DNA of 64,000 nucleotides from Shewanella benthica (GCA_023284085.1 JAKVHY010000005.1:62001-126000), one strand, 5' to 3'; shown: positions 10,281 through 19,558, counted from the first letter of the stretch. Made by a program: numbers and translations. The notes: generated by a model not told the origin, from the sequence alone.

Positions 10281-10443
10281 GCAAACTATGATGTGCTAGG
10301 GGTCTTCCAAAGCGCTCTCTATTTTCTACTCGGTTAGCTCAGTCGATACATAGTGCAGAGCACTCCTTACTAGAACTCAGAGTGCTTGGGATAGATATGG
10401 CTATCGATGGTTTTGCTACAGGTTATTCCTCATTAGCCTATTT
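10281..10443 (+). pseudogene. Remnant of the GGDEF and EAL coding regions of a second GGDEF/EAL gene
   Basis: Bases 10281-10363 align with 6422-6505 of the intact gene (start of the GGDEF domain, YDVLTGLPNR region) with one gap and few mismatches. Bases 10371-10443 align without gaps to 7374-7446 (the EAL-domain DDFGTGYSSLAYL region) with about six mismatches. The roughly 870 bases that separate these parts in the intact gene are gone. It cannot encode an enzyme. Confidence 0.87.
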
Positions 10444-10463
10444 CCCAATAAAAATTCATTAGT

Positions 10464-10620
10464 CAATTTTTCAATAAAACTCATCTGCAGTTTGAGAGAT
10501 TCACCCATCTGAAACGCCCTTAATTTGCACGTAAACTTTTCGCTCGAATTTTACTCAGCTTTGCTAAGCTTTCATTAGAATAAGTGCGCCAAGTGTAACC
10601 AATAATTAAAGAAAAGGAAT
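10464..10620 (+). repeat. Duplicated GGDEF/EAL 3' end plus patatin leader and promoter region
   Basis: This stretch aligns with about 7709-7853: the last codons and stop region of the GGDEF/EAL gene and the untranslated leader of patatin copy 1. The 30 or so bases before each patatin start (the AAGTGTAACCAATAATTAAA region) are identical. It therefore probably carries the promoter and ribosome site of patatin copy 2. The neighbouring 10443-10463 is a second, poorer echo of the same gene end. Confidence 0.8.
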
Positions 10621-12834
10621 ATGACACGTTTACTCAGCTTATTTCTCATGCTCTCTCTCTGTTTTTTGGCATTCGCTGACGAGGCGCGTCCTAAAATTGG
10701 CCTGGTTCTGAGTGGCGGCGGGGCTAAAGGTGCCGCACATATTGGTGTCCTTAAAATATTGGAAGAGAATCGTATCCCTGTCGATTATATTGCCGGAACC
10801 AGTATAGGTGCCTATGTCGCCGGCATGTATGCCCTCGGTTACAGCGCCGCAGAAATTGAAAAGCTGATGCTGAACGAGAATTGGTCGGCCGGATACTCGG
10901 ATGCCATTCCCAGAGAATTGCTTAGATATCGAGATAAGCAGCACAGGGATCGGTTCAACATTCCAATCGATATGGGCTACCGTGACCAGGAAATTAAATT
11001 GCCTAACGGCCTGCTTCGTGGCCAAACCATGTCGCAACTGCTGCAGCGCTCTACCGGACTGGTGCATCAGTTTGGCCACTTCGATGATCTGGCCATTCCA
11101 TTTCGTGCCGTGGCCACCAATCTCGAGACCAGTGAGGCCGTCATCATCAGTCAAGGCAGCATAGTTAAGGCGATGCAGGCTTCGGCCACCGTTCCCGGCG
11201 CGCTGCAGACAGTCGAATATCAAGGTAAACTCGTTGTCGATGGTGGTATCGCCAACAATCTGCCCGTCGATGTGGTACAAGCCCTGGGTGCAGACATTAT
11301 CATTGCCGTCGATATCGGCTCTTCTTTACTGAAGAGAGATGCACTTAATAGTACCCTGTCTGTGGTCGGCCAGTTATCAACCATGCTCACCAATGCCAGT
11401 ACTGAGCGGCAGAAGTTGCTGCTTAGCGATCGAGATATTCTTATTCGTCCCGACGTGGGCGAGATGAGTACCACAGATTTTCAGATCATGCCCCAGGCTT
11501 ACGCTCTGGGAGAGCAAGCGGCCCAGTCACATCTGCATGCGTTGCAAGAGCTCAGCGTCAGCGAGGCCGAATATTCGGCCTATGTGGCCAAGAAGAGGCG
11601 CATGAGCAGGACTTGGCTCGTCGCAGTCGATCGCCCGCTGATCGAGCTGGTGGTTAACAATGACTCTCAAGTGAGTGAGTTGCTTATTCGAGAAACATTG
11701 GGGATCTTGGAGGGCGATGTCGTCACCCCCGAGCAGCTTGAGGCCGGGGTCGCCAACATCTATGCCCTGAATAAGTTTGAACGGGTCGATGCCGAGTTTA
11801 CCGATACCGAACAGGGCAGGGTGCTGACATTAAATACTAAGGCTAAATCATGGGGTCCCAATTACTTGCAGTTTGGCTTCAGTTGGGAAGATAATATGAG
11901 TCTGGAATCGCCAATATCTTTCGATGTTGGCTATACTCTGACCGATTTGACGGCCAACGGAGGTGAGTGGCGCAATGAGATAGGCCTTGGTGTCGACAAA
12001 TATATCTCGACCGAATTCTATCAACCCTTGGATAGTGATCAGCTGTTTTATAGTCGGGCCAAGTTTGGCTATGATCTAAAAGAATGGGAATTTGTCGACA
12101 GTCAGGCTAGCGCGTTTGAGGTGACACATGCCGAATATCGCTTAGACCTAGGCATAGGCTATAACTACGTCGAACAGGGAATGGTCGAACTTGGCTTTAT
12201 CTTCGAGCGCGGCAGCCTGGAAAACAGGGACATCATAAATGAGCTGGAATACGATTCCTATGGTGGCTATGTTAGGTTTGGTTTCGATGATCTCGATACC
12301 ATCTACTTCCCAACTAGGGGCAATCGATTCACGCTCAACCTCTATTACAGACAAGATAGCAGCCCAGATATGTTTGGCACCGAGTCCTCGGATACTTCTT
12401 TGCAAATCGAAGCCGACTGGAGGGGGGGCTGGAGTGTCGCTCGTCACGCCTTCGTCGGCATAGTTTCGCTGGCGACCGTAGATCAGCAAGCCGGAACGAG
12501 TGTGCATATTTCAGAACTCGGGGGCTTTCTGAATCTCTCCGGTTACTCAAAAAACTCTTTAGTGGGCCTGCATAAGGTCTTCGGTGCTTTCGTCTACCAA
12601 TATGATCTGGCTCGAGATTTCTTGGGGATGAACGGCTACCCCCTCTATGTGGGCTCGAGCATCGAGGCCGGTAATGTTTGGGCGGGCAGAGATAGTGTTT
12701 CCTTGGACGATCTGATCTACTCAGGTAGTCTTTATTTGGGGGCCGACACAGGTGTGGGGCCCACAGCGATAGGTTTCGGCTGGGCGGATGACGGTGAGAT
12801 GACTATATTTATCTTCATCGGTAAGGCATTTTAA
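10621..12834 (+). CDS. Patatin-like phospholipase with outer-membrane beta-barrel (PlpD / type Vd family), copy 2
   Basis: A 737-residue paralogue of the gene at 7854 with the same architecture: signal peptide, GGGAKG near residue 31, GTSIG nucleophile motif near 59-63, DGG near 205, POTRA-like middle and a barrel-like C-terminus ending in Phe (FIGKAF). The ATG at 10621 follows an AAAGGAA ribosome site. DNA identity with copy 1 is nearly complete over the first ~230 bases, then drops, mostly at third codon positions and in extracellular barrel parts. That pattern suggests gene conversion of the 5' end or a recent exchange. Both copies keep the catalytic motifs, so both are probably active. 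A 32-base echo of its 3' end, stop codon included, lies at 12851-12882. Confidence 0.9.
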   Translation: MTRLLSLFLMLSLCFLAFADEARPKIGLVLSGGGAKGAAHIGVLKILEENRIPVDYIAGTSIGAYVAGMYALGYSAAEIEKLMLNENWSAGYSDAIPRELLRYRDKQHRDRFNIPIDMGYRDQEIKLPNGLLRGQTMSQLLQRSTGLVHQFGHFDDLAIPFRAVATNLETSEAVIISQGSIVKAMQASATVPGALQTVEYQGKLVVDGGIANNLPVDVVQALGADIIIAVDIGSSLLKRDALNSTLSVVGQLSTMLTNASTERQKLLLSDRDILIRPDVGEMSTTDFQIMPQAYALGEQAAQSHLHALQELSVSEAEYSAYVAKKRRMSRTWLVAVDRPLIELVVNNDSQVSELLIRETLGILEGDVVTPEQLEAGVANIYALNKFERVDAEFTDTEQGRVLTLNTKAKSWGPNYLQFGFSWEDNMSLESPISFDVGYTLTDLTANGGEWRNEIGLGVDKYISTEFYQPLDSDQLFYSRAKFGYDLKEWEFVDSQASAFEVTHAEYRLDLGIGYNYVEQGMVELGFIFERGSLENRDIINELEYDSYGGYVRFGFDDLDTIYFPTRGNRFTLNLYYRQDSSPDMFGTESSDTSLQIEADWRGGWSVARHAFVGIVSLATVDQQAGTSVHISELGGFLNLSGYSKNSLVGLHKVFGAFVYQYDLARDFLGMNGYPLYVGSSIEAGNVWAGRDSVSLDDLIYSGSLYLGADTGVGPTAIGFGWADDGEMTIFIFIGKAF

Positions 12835-12882
12835 TAAGGTGAGAGGAGCGTATTTATCTTCATCGATAAGGTATTCTAATAA
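12806..12882 (+). repeat. Tandem echo of the patatin copy 2 gene end
   Basis: Bases 12806-12837 (last codons, stop and two bases beyond) recur at 12851-12882 with three substitutions after a 13-base spacer. The second unit lies outside the gene and has no visible coding role. Confidence 0.85.
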
Positions 12883-13000
12883 AAAGTTACAAAAAAACAC
12901 TCTAGTGTCAAATAGCACGGTGATAGGCTGGCACGGGATAATTTATAGCAGGCTTGAAGATAGCAAGCCGCTATTATCAAAAGGATAAACCGGGGATAAA

Positions 13001-15055
13001 ATGAATAGAGTAAGTAAATTGGCAGTAGGCATAGCGTTAAGCTTAGGCCTGGCAGCATGTAGTAGTAATGAACCTAAGACACCTGTAGTACAACAAGCCG
13101 CCAAGGTGTCTGGTGTTGAGAAGGCAAACTTCGATAACTCAGTTCGTCATCAAGACGACTTCTACTATAGCGTTAATGGACATTGGCTTGCCAACACTCC
13201 TATCCCTGCGGATAAGTCTAACTATGGTGCCTTCTCTGTGCTCTATGAACAGAGCCAGAATGCGCTAAAGAAAATTATCGATGAGACGGCGGCTCAACCA
13301 AATAAAGCCGAGGGATCCAGTGAGCAGAAAGTCGGTGACTTTTATGCCAGTTACATGAATACCGATGTCATCGAAAAACTTGGGTTCAGCCCCATAAGCG
13401 AGCAACTTGGGGATATCGCGCTGGCAAAAGATCATGACGATATCGCTAGCCTGATGGGAAGCTTGCTTGTCAGTGGTGTGGAGATTCCTTTTGGTTTCTA
13501 CGTTAATAATGATGCTAAAAACTCGACTCAGTATGCGGTCTATCTGTATCAATCGGGTCTCACCCTGCCGGATCGAGATTATTACCTAAAAGATGATGAT
13601 AAGTTTGTCGCCAATCGAGCCGCCTTGAATGCCTATGTTGCAGACATCATGGCCCAGGCCGGCAGCAAAGATGCTGAGCGAGTCGCGGACAGTGTTGCTC
13701 AAATTGAGAAGTTTATTGCTCAGAGTCAGTGGAGTCGTGTCGAGTCCCGTGATGCCAATAAGAGCTATAACAAGATGGATAGAGCCGAGTTGCAGTCGAC
13801 GGTGACTAACTTCGATTTCGTCCAGTTCGCCGCCAGTGCCAAAATAGCTAAAGTCGCCGAGGTGATCGTGCGTCAGCCTTCCTATTTTGAGAAGTTCGGT
13901 GCCGAATTTACTCATTTCTCCGTGGCCCAGTGGCAGGACTACCTGGCTTTTCATCTGGTAGACAGCTATGCCGAGTTACTGAGTCAAAACTTCGTCGATC
14001 TTCACTTCGATTTTCATAGTAAAACCCTGATGGGTATCGAAGAGCAGAAGCCGCGCTGGAAGAGAGCTGTGGATGCGTCGGATCAGGTGATCGGTGAGCT
14101 CGTAGGTAAAGAATACGTTAAGCAGTACTTTAAGCCTGAAGCGAAACAGAGAATGGAAGGCTTGATCCAAGACTTGATTAAAGGCTTCGAGGTCAGCATC
14201 GACGAAATCGAATGGATGTCCCCCGAGACTAAGGTCGCGGCGCAGGAGAAACTCGCTAAGTTCACCTATAAGATAGGTTATCCGGATAAGTGGAAAGACT
14301 ATACAGATCTCAAGATAATAGCGGATCAGCTGGTGGGTAACTATCAACGTTATGCCGAGTTCGAGTATAAGACCATGCTAGATAAACTGGGTAAGCCCAT
14401 CGATCGCACCGAGTGGCACATGACACCGCAGACGGTAAATGCTTACTATAATCCTGTGATGAATGAAATAGTGTTCCCTGCTGCTATCCTACAGCCTCCA
14501 TTTTTCAATATGGATGCCGATGACGCGGTGAATTTCGGTGGTATAGGCGCGGTTATTGGTCATGAAATCAGTCATGGTTTCGATGATCAAGGTGCTAAGT
14601 ATGATGGCGATGGCAATCTGAGAGACTGGTGGACCGATGCCGATCGCGCCGAATTCCAGAAACGTGGTGCCCAACTTTCGGCCCAATATGCGGGTTATGA
14701 AGCGCTACCTGGGAAAAACGTTAATGGTGACTTAACGCTGGGTGAGAATATTGGCGATCTGGGTGGTTTGACCGTTGCGGCTCGTGCTTATCATCTGAGC
14801 CTAGATGGTAAAACATCACCGGTTATCGATGGCTTAACAGGTGAGCAGCGCTTATTCATTGGTTGGTCTCAGGTGTGGCGTCGTAACTATCGTGACGAGG
14901 AGTTGGGTCGTCGCCTGATGACAGATTCTCACTCACCGAGTCACTTCCGCGCCATGGGTACGCCGCGTAACATACCGGCTTTCTATCAGGCCTTCGATGT
15001 GAAAGAGGGTGATAAGATGTTCTTAGCCCCGGAAGATCGTGTCAAAATCTGGTAA
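13001..15055 (+). CDS. M13 family (neprilysin/PepO-like) zinc metallopeptidase, lipoprotein
   Basis: A 684-residue zinc endopeptidase predicted to cleave small peptides outside the cytoplasm. It starts with a lipoprotein signal ending in the lipobox LAAC (Cys21), so it is lipid-anchored in the envelope. The N-terminal M13 domain begins at DDFYYSVNGHWL. The C-terminal catalytic domain has NAYYNP, the zinc-binding HEISH near residue 519, and GENIGDLGG near 581, whose Glu is the third zinc ligand. It ends in the family-typical ...VKIW. All key residues are present. It is the last gene of the duplicated block, and a fragment of a lost second copy lies at 10167-10250. Co-duplication with the two upstream genes hints at linked function but does not prove it. 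Confidence 0.93.
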   Translation: MNRVSKLAVGIALSLGLAACSSNEPKTPVVQQAAKVSGVEKANFDNSVRHQDDFYYSVNGHWLANTPIPADKSNYGAFSVLYEQSQNALKKIIDETAAQPNKAEGSSEQKVGDFYASYMNTDVIEKLGFSPISEQLGDIALAKDHDDIASLMGSLLVSGVEIPFGFYVNNDAKNSTQYAVYLYQSGLTLPDRDYYLKDDDKFVANRAALNAYVADIMAQAGSKDAERVADSVAQIEKFIAQSQWSRVESRDANKSYNKMDRAELQSTVTNFDFVQFAASAKIAKVAEVIVRQPSYFEKFGAEFTHFSVAQWQDYLAFHLVDSYAELLSQNFVDLHFDFHSKTLMGIEEQKPRWKRAVDASDQVIGELVGKEYVKQYFKPEAKQRMEGLIQDLIKGFEVSIDEIEWMSPETKVAAQEKLAKFTYKIGYPDKWKDYTDLKIIADQLVGNYQRYAEFEYKTMLDKLGKPIDRTEWHMTPQTVNAYYNPVMNEIVFPAAILQPPFFNMDADDAVNFGGIGAVIGHEISHGFDDQGAKYDGDGNLRDWWTDADRAEFQKRGAQLSAQYAGYEALPGKNVNGDLTLGENIGDLGGLTVAARAYHLSLDGKTSPVIDGLTGEQRLFIGWSQVWRRNYRDEELGRRLMTDSHSPSHFRAMGTPRNIPAFYQAFDVKEGDKMFLAPEDRVKIW

Positions 15056-15124
15056 TAGATCTGCTACGCATCTCTATTGATACCACTTCGTGGTTTGAGA
15101 GGGAGTGGAGCCTGAAAATTTTGA

Positions 15125-15150
15125 GCCCGCCAATTTGGTGGGCTTTTTAT
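15125..15150 (+). terminator. Terminator between convergent M13 and HAD genes
   Basis: Stem GCCCGCC/GGTGGGC (one wobble) with a five-base loop is followed by a T-run. It terminates the M13 transcript and may partly serve the convergent phosphatase gene. Confidence 0.75.
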
Positions 15151-15164
15151 TTATAAGCTAGGAA

Positions 15165-15830
15165 CTAGATCCTAGCATCTAGGAAACTTGGTAATTCTGT
15201 CAGATCTCTGAGCTGCTGGTGGGCGATGATCCATTTAGGCTCATCTTGTTGTGCTACAGCCGGTATTGCTATGGTCTGCATATTGGCGGCCCTCGCGGCA
15301 ACCAGACCATTGAAGGAGTCCTCTATGGCGACGCAGGTCATAGGCTCCAGACCTAGGCTCTTGGCACAGTTCAGATAGACTTCGGGGTGAGGCTTGCCAT
15401 AGGCAAGGTGCTCGGCGGATTGTATGGCATCGAAATAGTGAGCTATGTTGAGCTTGTTTAAAACAGCCTCTATGATTGGGCTCGACGAGGAGGTGGCTAA
15501 CCCTATCTTATAGTCATTATCCCGACAATACTCGAGTGCACTTTCAACACCCGTCATGGCTTGACCGGCAGTCGTAATCGCGCTGACGACCTGATCGACT
15601 ATGGTGTTAGCCGTGTGTTCATTGTCATAATTATCCCAGGGAAATCTCTGATACCAGTAACCGACGACTTGATCGATTCTCAGCCCCGTCGTTTGAAGTG
15701 TGTCCTCATAACAAATAGGTAGCCCCAAGAGTTTCATGGTCTGAAATTCAGCTTCTTGCCAACTGGGTTCAGAATCGATCAAGACTCCATCCATGTCGAA
15801 AATGATGGCTTTTAACGTCGGCGAGGTCAT
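15165..15830 (-). CDS. hxpB: HAD-superfamily sugar-phosphate phosphatase, HxpB/YniC-like
   Basis: A 221-residue cytoplasmic phosphatase. The E. coli relative HxpB (YniC) dephosphorylates hexitol phosphates and 2-deoxyglucose-6-phosphate. The nucleophile motif FDMDGVLIDSE is near residues 10-20, and the protein shares GLRID and SKPHP-like GKPHPEVYLNCA stretches plus the acidic motif IEDSFNG with YniC. Ser/Thr motif II (ATSSSS) and the motif III lysine are present, so it should be active. It is transcribed away from acnB and converges with the M13 gene. Substrate choice is inferred from similarity to HxpB and could be another phospho-sugar. Confidence 0.85.
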   Translation of the reverse strand: MTSPTLKAIIFDMDGVLIDSEPSWQEAEFQTMKLLGLPICYEDTLQTTGLRIDQVVGYWYQRFPWDNYDNEHTANTIVDQVVSAITTAGQAMTGVESALEYCRDNDYKIGLATSSSSPIIEAVLNKLNIAHYFDAIQSAEHLAYGKPHPEVYLNCAKSLGLEPMTCVAIEDSFNGLVAARAANMQTIAIPAVAQQDEPKWIIAHQQLRDLTELPSFLDARI

Positions 15831-16256
15831 AGTGCTCCAATATATTCGTTATAACTAGCATGAATAGTACCCCTATCTTTCGTCAGTTTGTTGGGAAATT
15901 ACCTATAATTTATTGAGTGATATTTACCTTTAACCCAATGTTTAAGGATGTAGATGCTGTTTAATATATATTTAAGTGTATTAAATTCAATTAATTATGG
16001 GGTAATCATTAGCTTGGGTTATGTTATTCGCGGTATTTATAGATTAACTAAACAAATAACCATTAAGTTAGTGTGGTTATTTGGTTCGGTGGTGATGGAT
16101 TAAGAGTGTGATCTGATTCAAACTTTTGCTTAGCTATAGTATAATAATCACCAGAAAAAAGTCGTGAAAAAAAGGTCGAGCCTGCAGGACTGTCAGCTTT
16201 CAATATCAGGAAGTGCAGTTTCGTTGTTAGAACGCCAAACAAAGAGGAATGTTGCC
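15831..16256 (+). promoter_or_regulatory. 426-bp divergent intergenic region upstream of acnB
   Basis: No gene is supported here. The region is AT-rich and holds the acnB promoter elements listed separately (16107-16145). An open frame that extends acnB upstream to 16164 lacks family similarity and is not counted as coding. The hxpB promoter should lie in the left part, but no clear box was seen. Confidence 0.6.
16107..16145 (+). promoter_or_regulatory. Putative CRP-type site and -10 box for acnB
   Basis: TGTGA-N6-TCAAA at 16107-16122 matches the CRP consensus except for one base in the right arm. A perfect TATAAT lies at 16140-16145. The spacing would put the CRP-like site close to the -41 position of a class II promoter. 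This is a pattern match only. Confidence 0.4.
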
Positions 16257-18857
16257 GTGCTAGAAGCATATCGTAAACACGTCGCAGAACGTGCTTCAGA
16301 GGGCGTAGTCCCTAAGCCATTAGATGCCCATCAAGTGGCCGAGTTAGTTGAGATCTTCAAGAACCCACCTGCGGGAGAAGAGGCGTTTATCCTCGACCTG
16401 CTTGAGAACAGAATTCCACCGGGAGTAGATGAAGCCGCCTATGTTAAAGCGGGTTTCCTGGATGCTGTGGCCAAAGGTGAAGTGACATCGCCAATTCTAA
16501 CATCGGCACACGCCGTTGAACTGCTTGGCACCATGCAAGGTGGTTATAACATCGATCCCTTGATTGCTCAGCTTGAAGTTGAAGCTCAGGCGCCACTAGC
16601 AGTTAAAGCTTTATCAAAAACCTTGCTAATGTTTGATTCTTTTCACGATGTGGTTGAGAAGATGCAAGCAGGTAATGAATTTGCTAAGCAGGTCGTTCAT
16701 GCATGGGCCGATGCCGATTGGTTCCTCAATCGTCCTAAGCTTGCAGAAAAGATCTCTCTCACCGTGTTTAAAGTTACAGGTGAAACGAACACAGATGACT
16801 TGTCTCCGGCCCCGGATGCCTGGTCTCGCCCTGATATTCCTTTGCATGCATTAGCTATGCTAAAGAATGCGCGTGACGGTATCGTACCCGATGAGGCTGG
16901 TACTCTCGGCCCAATCAAAGAGATTGAACAACTTAAGACTAAAGGTTTCCCATTAGTCTATGTGGGTGATGTTGTCGGCACAGGGTCTTCACGTAAGTCG
17001 GCGACCAACTCAGTACTATGGTTCATGGGTGATGATATCCCTAATGTGCCTAACAAGCGCGCTGGTGGTTTCTGTCTGGGTGGTAAGATCGCTCCTATCT
17101 TCTTCAATACCATGGAAGATGCCGGCGCTCTACCGATAGAGCTCGATGTGACCAAAATGAACATGGGCGATGTTATTGATATCTACCCATACCAAGGCCT
17201 AGTTAAGCGTCACGATAGCGATGAAGTTATCTCCGAGTTTAGTCTGAAGACTGCAGTCTTGATGGATGAAGTTCGTGCCGGTGGCCGTATTCCATTGATC
17301 ATCGGACGTGGTCTTACAGCTCGCGCTCGTGAAGTACTTAAGCTTGAGGACTCAAAGGTCTTCGTATTACCCAAAGATGTGGCCGATACGGGTAAAGGCT
17401 ATACCTTAGCTCAGAAGATGGTTGGTAAAGCCTGTGGTGTTACCGGTATTCGTCCGGGTCAATACTGTGAGCCTAAGATGACTTCTGTGGGGTCGCAAGA
17501 TACTACCGGTCCTATGACTCGTGATGAGCTTAAAGATCTGGCTTGTCTTGGTTTCAGTGCCGATCTGACCATGCAGTCTTTCTGTCACACGGCGGCTTAT
17601 CCAAAGCCTGTCGATGTGAACACTCACCATACGCTGCCTGATTTCATCATGAACCGTGGTGGTATATCACTTCGTCCTGGTGACGGAGTTATTCACTCTT
17701 GGTTAAACCGCATGTTGCTGCCTGATACCGTAGGTACAGGTGGTGATTCCCATACTCGCTTCCCAATTGGTATCTCTTTCCCTGCGGGTTCCGGTCTAGT
17801 GGCTTTCGCCGCGGCGACAGGCGTTATGCCTCTGGATATGCCTGAGTCAGTTTTGGTACGTTTCAAAGGTGAGATGCAACCGGGTATCACGCTGCGTGAT
17901 CTGGTACACGCTATCCCACTTAAAGCTATCGACATGGGTCTCTTGACCGTAGAGAAGCAAGGTAAAGTTAACTTCTTCTCTGGCCGAGTACTGGAGATTG
18001 AAGGCCTCGAAAGCTTGAAGGTTGAGCAGGCATTTGAATTGTCTGACGCTTCAGCCGAGCGTAGTGCTGCAGGTTGTAGCATCAAGTTGGACAAAGAGCC
18101 GATCATCGAATATCTAAACTCCAACATAGTCATGTTGAAGTGGATGATTGCCGAAGGTTATGGGGATCGTCGTACTATCGAACGTCGTATTATTGCGATG
18201 CAAGATTGGTTAGCTAACCCTGAATTGCTGCAAGCCGATGCCGATGCCGAATATGCGGCAGTTATCGAAATCGACTTGAGCGACATTAAAGAGCCTATTC
18301 TTTGTGCTCCAAACGATCCTGATGATGCGGTACTGCTATCAGACGTTAAGGATACTAAGATTGACGAAGTCTTCGTCGGTTCTTGTATGACCAACATTGG
18401 TCACTTCCGCGCTACGGGTAAGATGCTGGATAAGTTTGCTACTACTACCCTGCCGACACGTCTATGGATCGCGCCACCGACTAAGATGGATCGTGACCAG
18501 CTTACCGAAGAGGGCTACTACGCCATATTCGGCCGTGTAGGCGCTCGCATCGAGATCCCTGGTTGTTCTCTATGTATGGGTAACCAGGCTCGTGTTGCCG
18601 AAGGTTCGACAGTGGTATCGACTTCAACGCGTAACTTCCCTAACCGTCTTGGTACAGGTGCTAATGTTTACCTGGCTTCTGCCGAGCTGGCTGCCGTTGC
18701 AGCTCTGCTGGGTCGTCTGCCTTCTGCCGAGGAATATCAGACTTATGCGAAAGAGTTGGACGCGACTGCGGCCGATACCTATCGTTACCTGAACTTCGAT
18801 AAGATGCAGTCTTATACTGAGAAAGCGGCTGAGATTATCTTCCAGTCGGCAGTATAA
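16257..18857 (+). CDS. acnB: Aconitate hydratase B
   Basis: The main TCA-cycle aconitase interconverts citrate and isocitrate through a 4Fe-4S cluster in the cytoplasm. The GTG at 16257 is preferred: it follows AGAGGA at good distance and yields 866 residues beginning [15 protein letters not shown], matching the family (E. coli 865). The N-terminal HEAT-like domain is followed by the swivel domain (about 170-380) and the catalytic core. Cluster cysteines are seen in GSCMTNIGH and GCSLCMGN near the C-terminus, and [10 protein letters not shown] is intact. It is monocistronic, with an AT-rich upstream region and a strong bidirectional terminator downstream. Nothing odd was seen. Confidence 0.97.
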   Translation: MLEAYRKHVAERASEGVVPKPLDAHQVAELVEIFKNPPAGEEAFILDLLENRIPPGVDEAAYVKAGFLDAVAKGEVTSPILTSAHAVELLGTMQGGYNIDPLIAQLEVEAQAPLAVKALSKTLLMFDSFHDVVEKMQAGNEFAKQVVHAWADADWFLNRPKLAEKISLTVFKVTGETNTDDLSPAPDAWSRPDIPLHALAMLKNARDGIVPDEAGTLGPIKEIEQLKTKGFPLVYVGDVVGTGSSRKSATNSVLWFMGDDIPNVPNKRAGGFCLGGKIAPIFFNTMEDAGALPIELDVTKMNMGDVIDIYPYQGLVKRHDSDEVISEFSLKTAVLMDEVRAGGRIPLIIGRGLTARAREVLKLEDSKVFVLPKDVADTGKGYTLAQKMVGKACGVTGIRPGQYCEPKMTSVGSQDTTGPMTRDELKDLACLGFSADLTMQSFCHTAAYPKPVDVNTHHTLPDFIMNRGGISLRPGDGVIHSWLNRMLLPDTVGTGGDSHTRFPIGISFPAGSGLVAFAAATGVMPLDMPESVLVRFKGEMQPGITLRDLVHAIPLKAIDMGLLTVEKQGKVNFFSGRVLEIEGLESLKVEQAFELSDASAERSAAGCSIKLDKEPIIEYLNSNIVMLKWMIAEGYGDRRTIERRIIAMQDWLANPELLQADADAEYAAVIEIDLSDIKEPILCAPNDPDDAVLLSDVKDTKIDEVFVGSCMTNIGHFRATGKMLDKFATTTLPTRLWIAPPTKMDRDQLTEEGYYAIFGRVGARIEIPGCSLCMGNQARVAEGSTVVSTSTRNFPNRLGTGANVYLASAELAAVAALLGRLPSAEEYQTYAKELDATAADTYRYLNFDKMQSYTEKAAEIIFQSAV

Positions 18858-18950
18858 AGTCAGCATGGACCCAGTGATCACTGAGCGCTAGGCTCAGAGA
18901 CAGGTCCCACTAAGACCTTTCGCTGCTAAAAATAGCGAGAGGCTTAAACA

Positions 18951-18988
18951 AAAAAAGCTAGATTCATTAATATGAATCTAGCTTTTTT
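18951..18988. terminator. Bidirectional terminator between acnB and DUF971
   Basis: A perfect 11-bp stem (GCTAGATTCAT/ATGAATCTAGC) with a TAAT loop is flanked by A6 on the left and a T-run on the right. It can stop transcripts from both the acnB and hslVU-DUF971 sides. Confidence 0.9.
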
Positions 18989-19006
18989 TATGGGTGTTGT
19001 TGTCGA

Positions 19007-19034
19007 CTTAAAACTTAAAACTTAAAACTTAAAA
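19007..19034. repeat. Four tandem copies of the heptamer CTTAAAA
   Basis: Exact 7-base repeats directly abut the DUF971 stop codon on the minus-strand side. They are non-coding and sit between that gene and the terminator. This is a potential slippage site with no known role. Confidence 0.9.
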
Positions 19035-19430
19035 CTAATTATGATACTTAACCGCCATATCGATTAAGGGCTCACGACTGGCTTTCTCGGCTCTGAGTCT
19101 AGCGAGATATTTTTCCCACAAGTCGACCTGATGAGTGGCGAGATCATATAGGACCTTCCATGAGAATAAGCCTGTGTTATGACCATCGTCGAAGGTTATC
19201 TTGACCGCGTAGTTTCCCACGGGATCCAGGGCCTTAATATTGACGTTTTTCTTGTGAGTGACTAATACAGGATTGCCATGGCCGTGGACTTCGGCCGAGG
19301 GGGAATAGACGCGCAGCATCTCACAACTGAGCTGAAAGGTTTTACCGTTATCGAACGTCACCTCTAGTATGCGAGATTTTCGTTTAAGCTTGAGGGCGGT
19401 AACGACCGGGTTATAGTCGGGAGAAGTCAT
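19035..19430 (-). CDS. DUF971 family protein (gamma-butyrobetaine hydroxylase-like N-terminal fold)
   Basis: A 131-residue cytoplasmic protein of a family that resembles the N-terminal zinc-binding region of gamma-butyrobetaine hydroxylase and is often found beside hslVU or apbC/Mrp genes. It is visible from LKLKRKSRILEVTFDNGK, the central VHGHGNPV and the FDDGHNTGLFSWKVLYDLA motif, which is the family signature. It lies 128 bases downstream of hslU on the same strand with no obvious terminator between, so it is probably the third gene of the heat-shock operon. Its biochemical role is not established; a part in iron-sulfur or protein quality control is only suggested by context. Confidence 0.85.
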   Translation of the reverse strand: MTSPDYNPVVTALKLKRKSRILEVTFDNGKTFQLSCEMLRVYSPSAEVHGHGNPVLVTHKKNVNIKALDPVGNYAVKITFDDGHNTGLFSWKVLYDLATHQVDLWEKYLARLRAEKASREPLIDMAVKYHN

Positions 19431-19558
19431 GATATTGGCCTGTGGTGTAAGCAGTCAGCTTCGGAACTCAAGTTTAGAGCATAAGTTAAAAATTTATGTT
19501 CCGAGCTTATATTACTAAGTTAGGGCCTAGGTTTGAGTGCCTAAGCCCTATAAGTACA

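Noticed and set aside
10639..11280. Long (213-codon) minus-strand open frame inside patatin copy 2
   Set aside because: It lies fully antisense to a clear catalytic domain, with no ribosome site and no sensible protein features; a codon-bias shadow.
12931..12955. TGGCAC before the M13 gene as a sigma-54 promoter
   Set aside because: The -12 element (TTGCA type) is not at the right distance.
16164..16256. Upstream extension of acnB to an ATG at 16164
   Set aside because: The extension has no family similarity, and the GTG at 16257 has the ribosome site and gives the normal length.
17693..18133. 146-codon minus-strand open frame inside acnB
   Set aside because: Antisense to conserved aconitase sequence; shadow of codon use.
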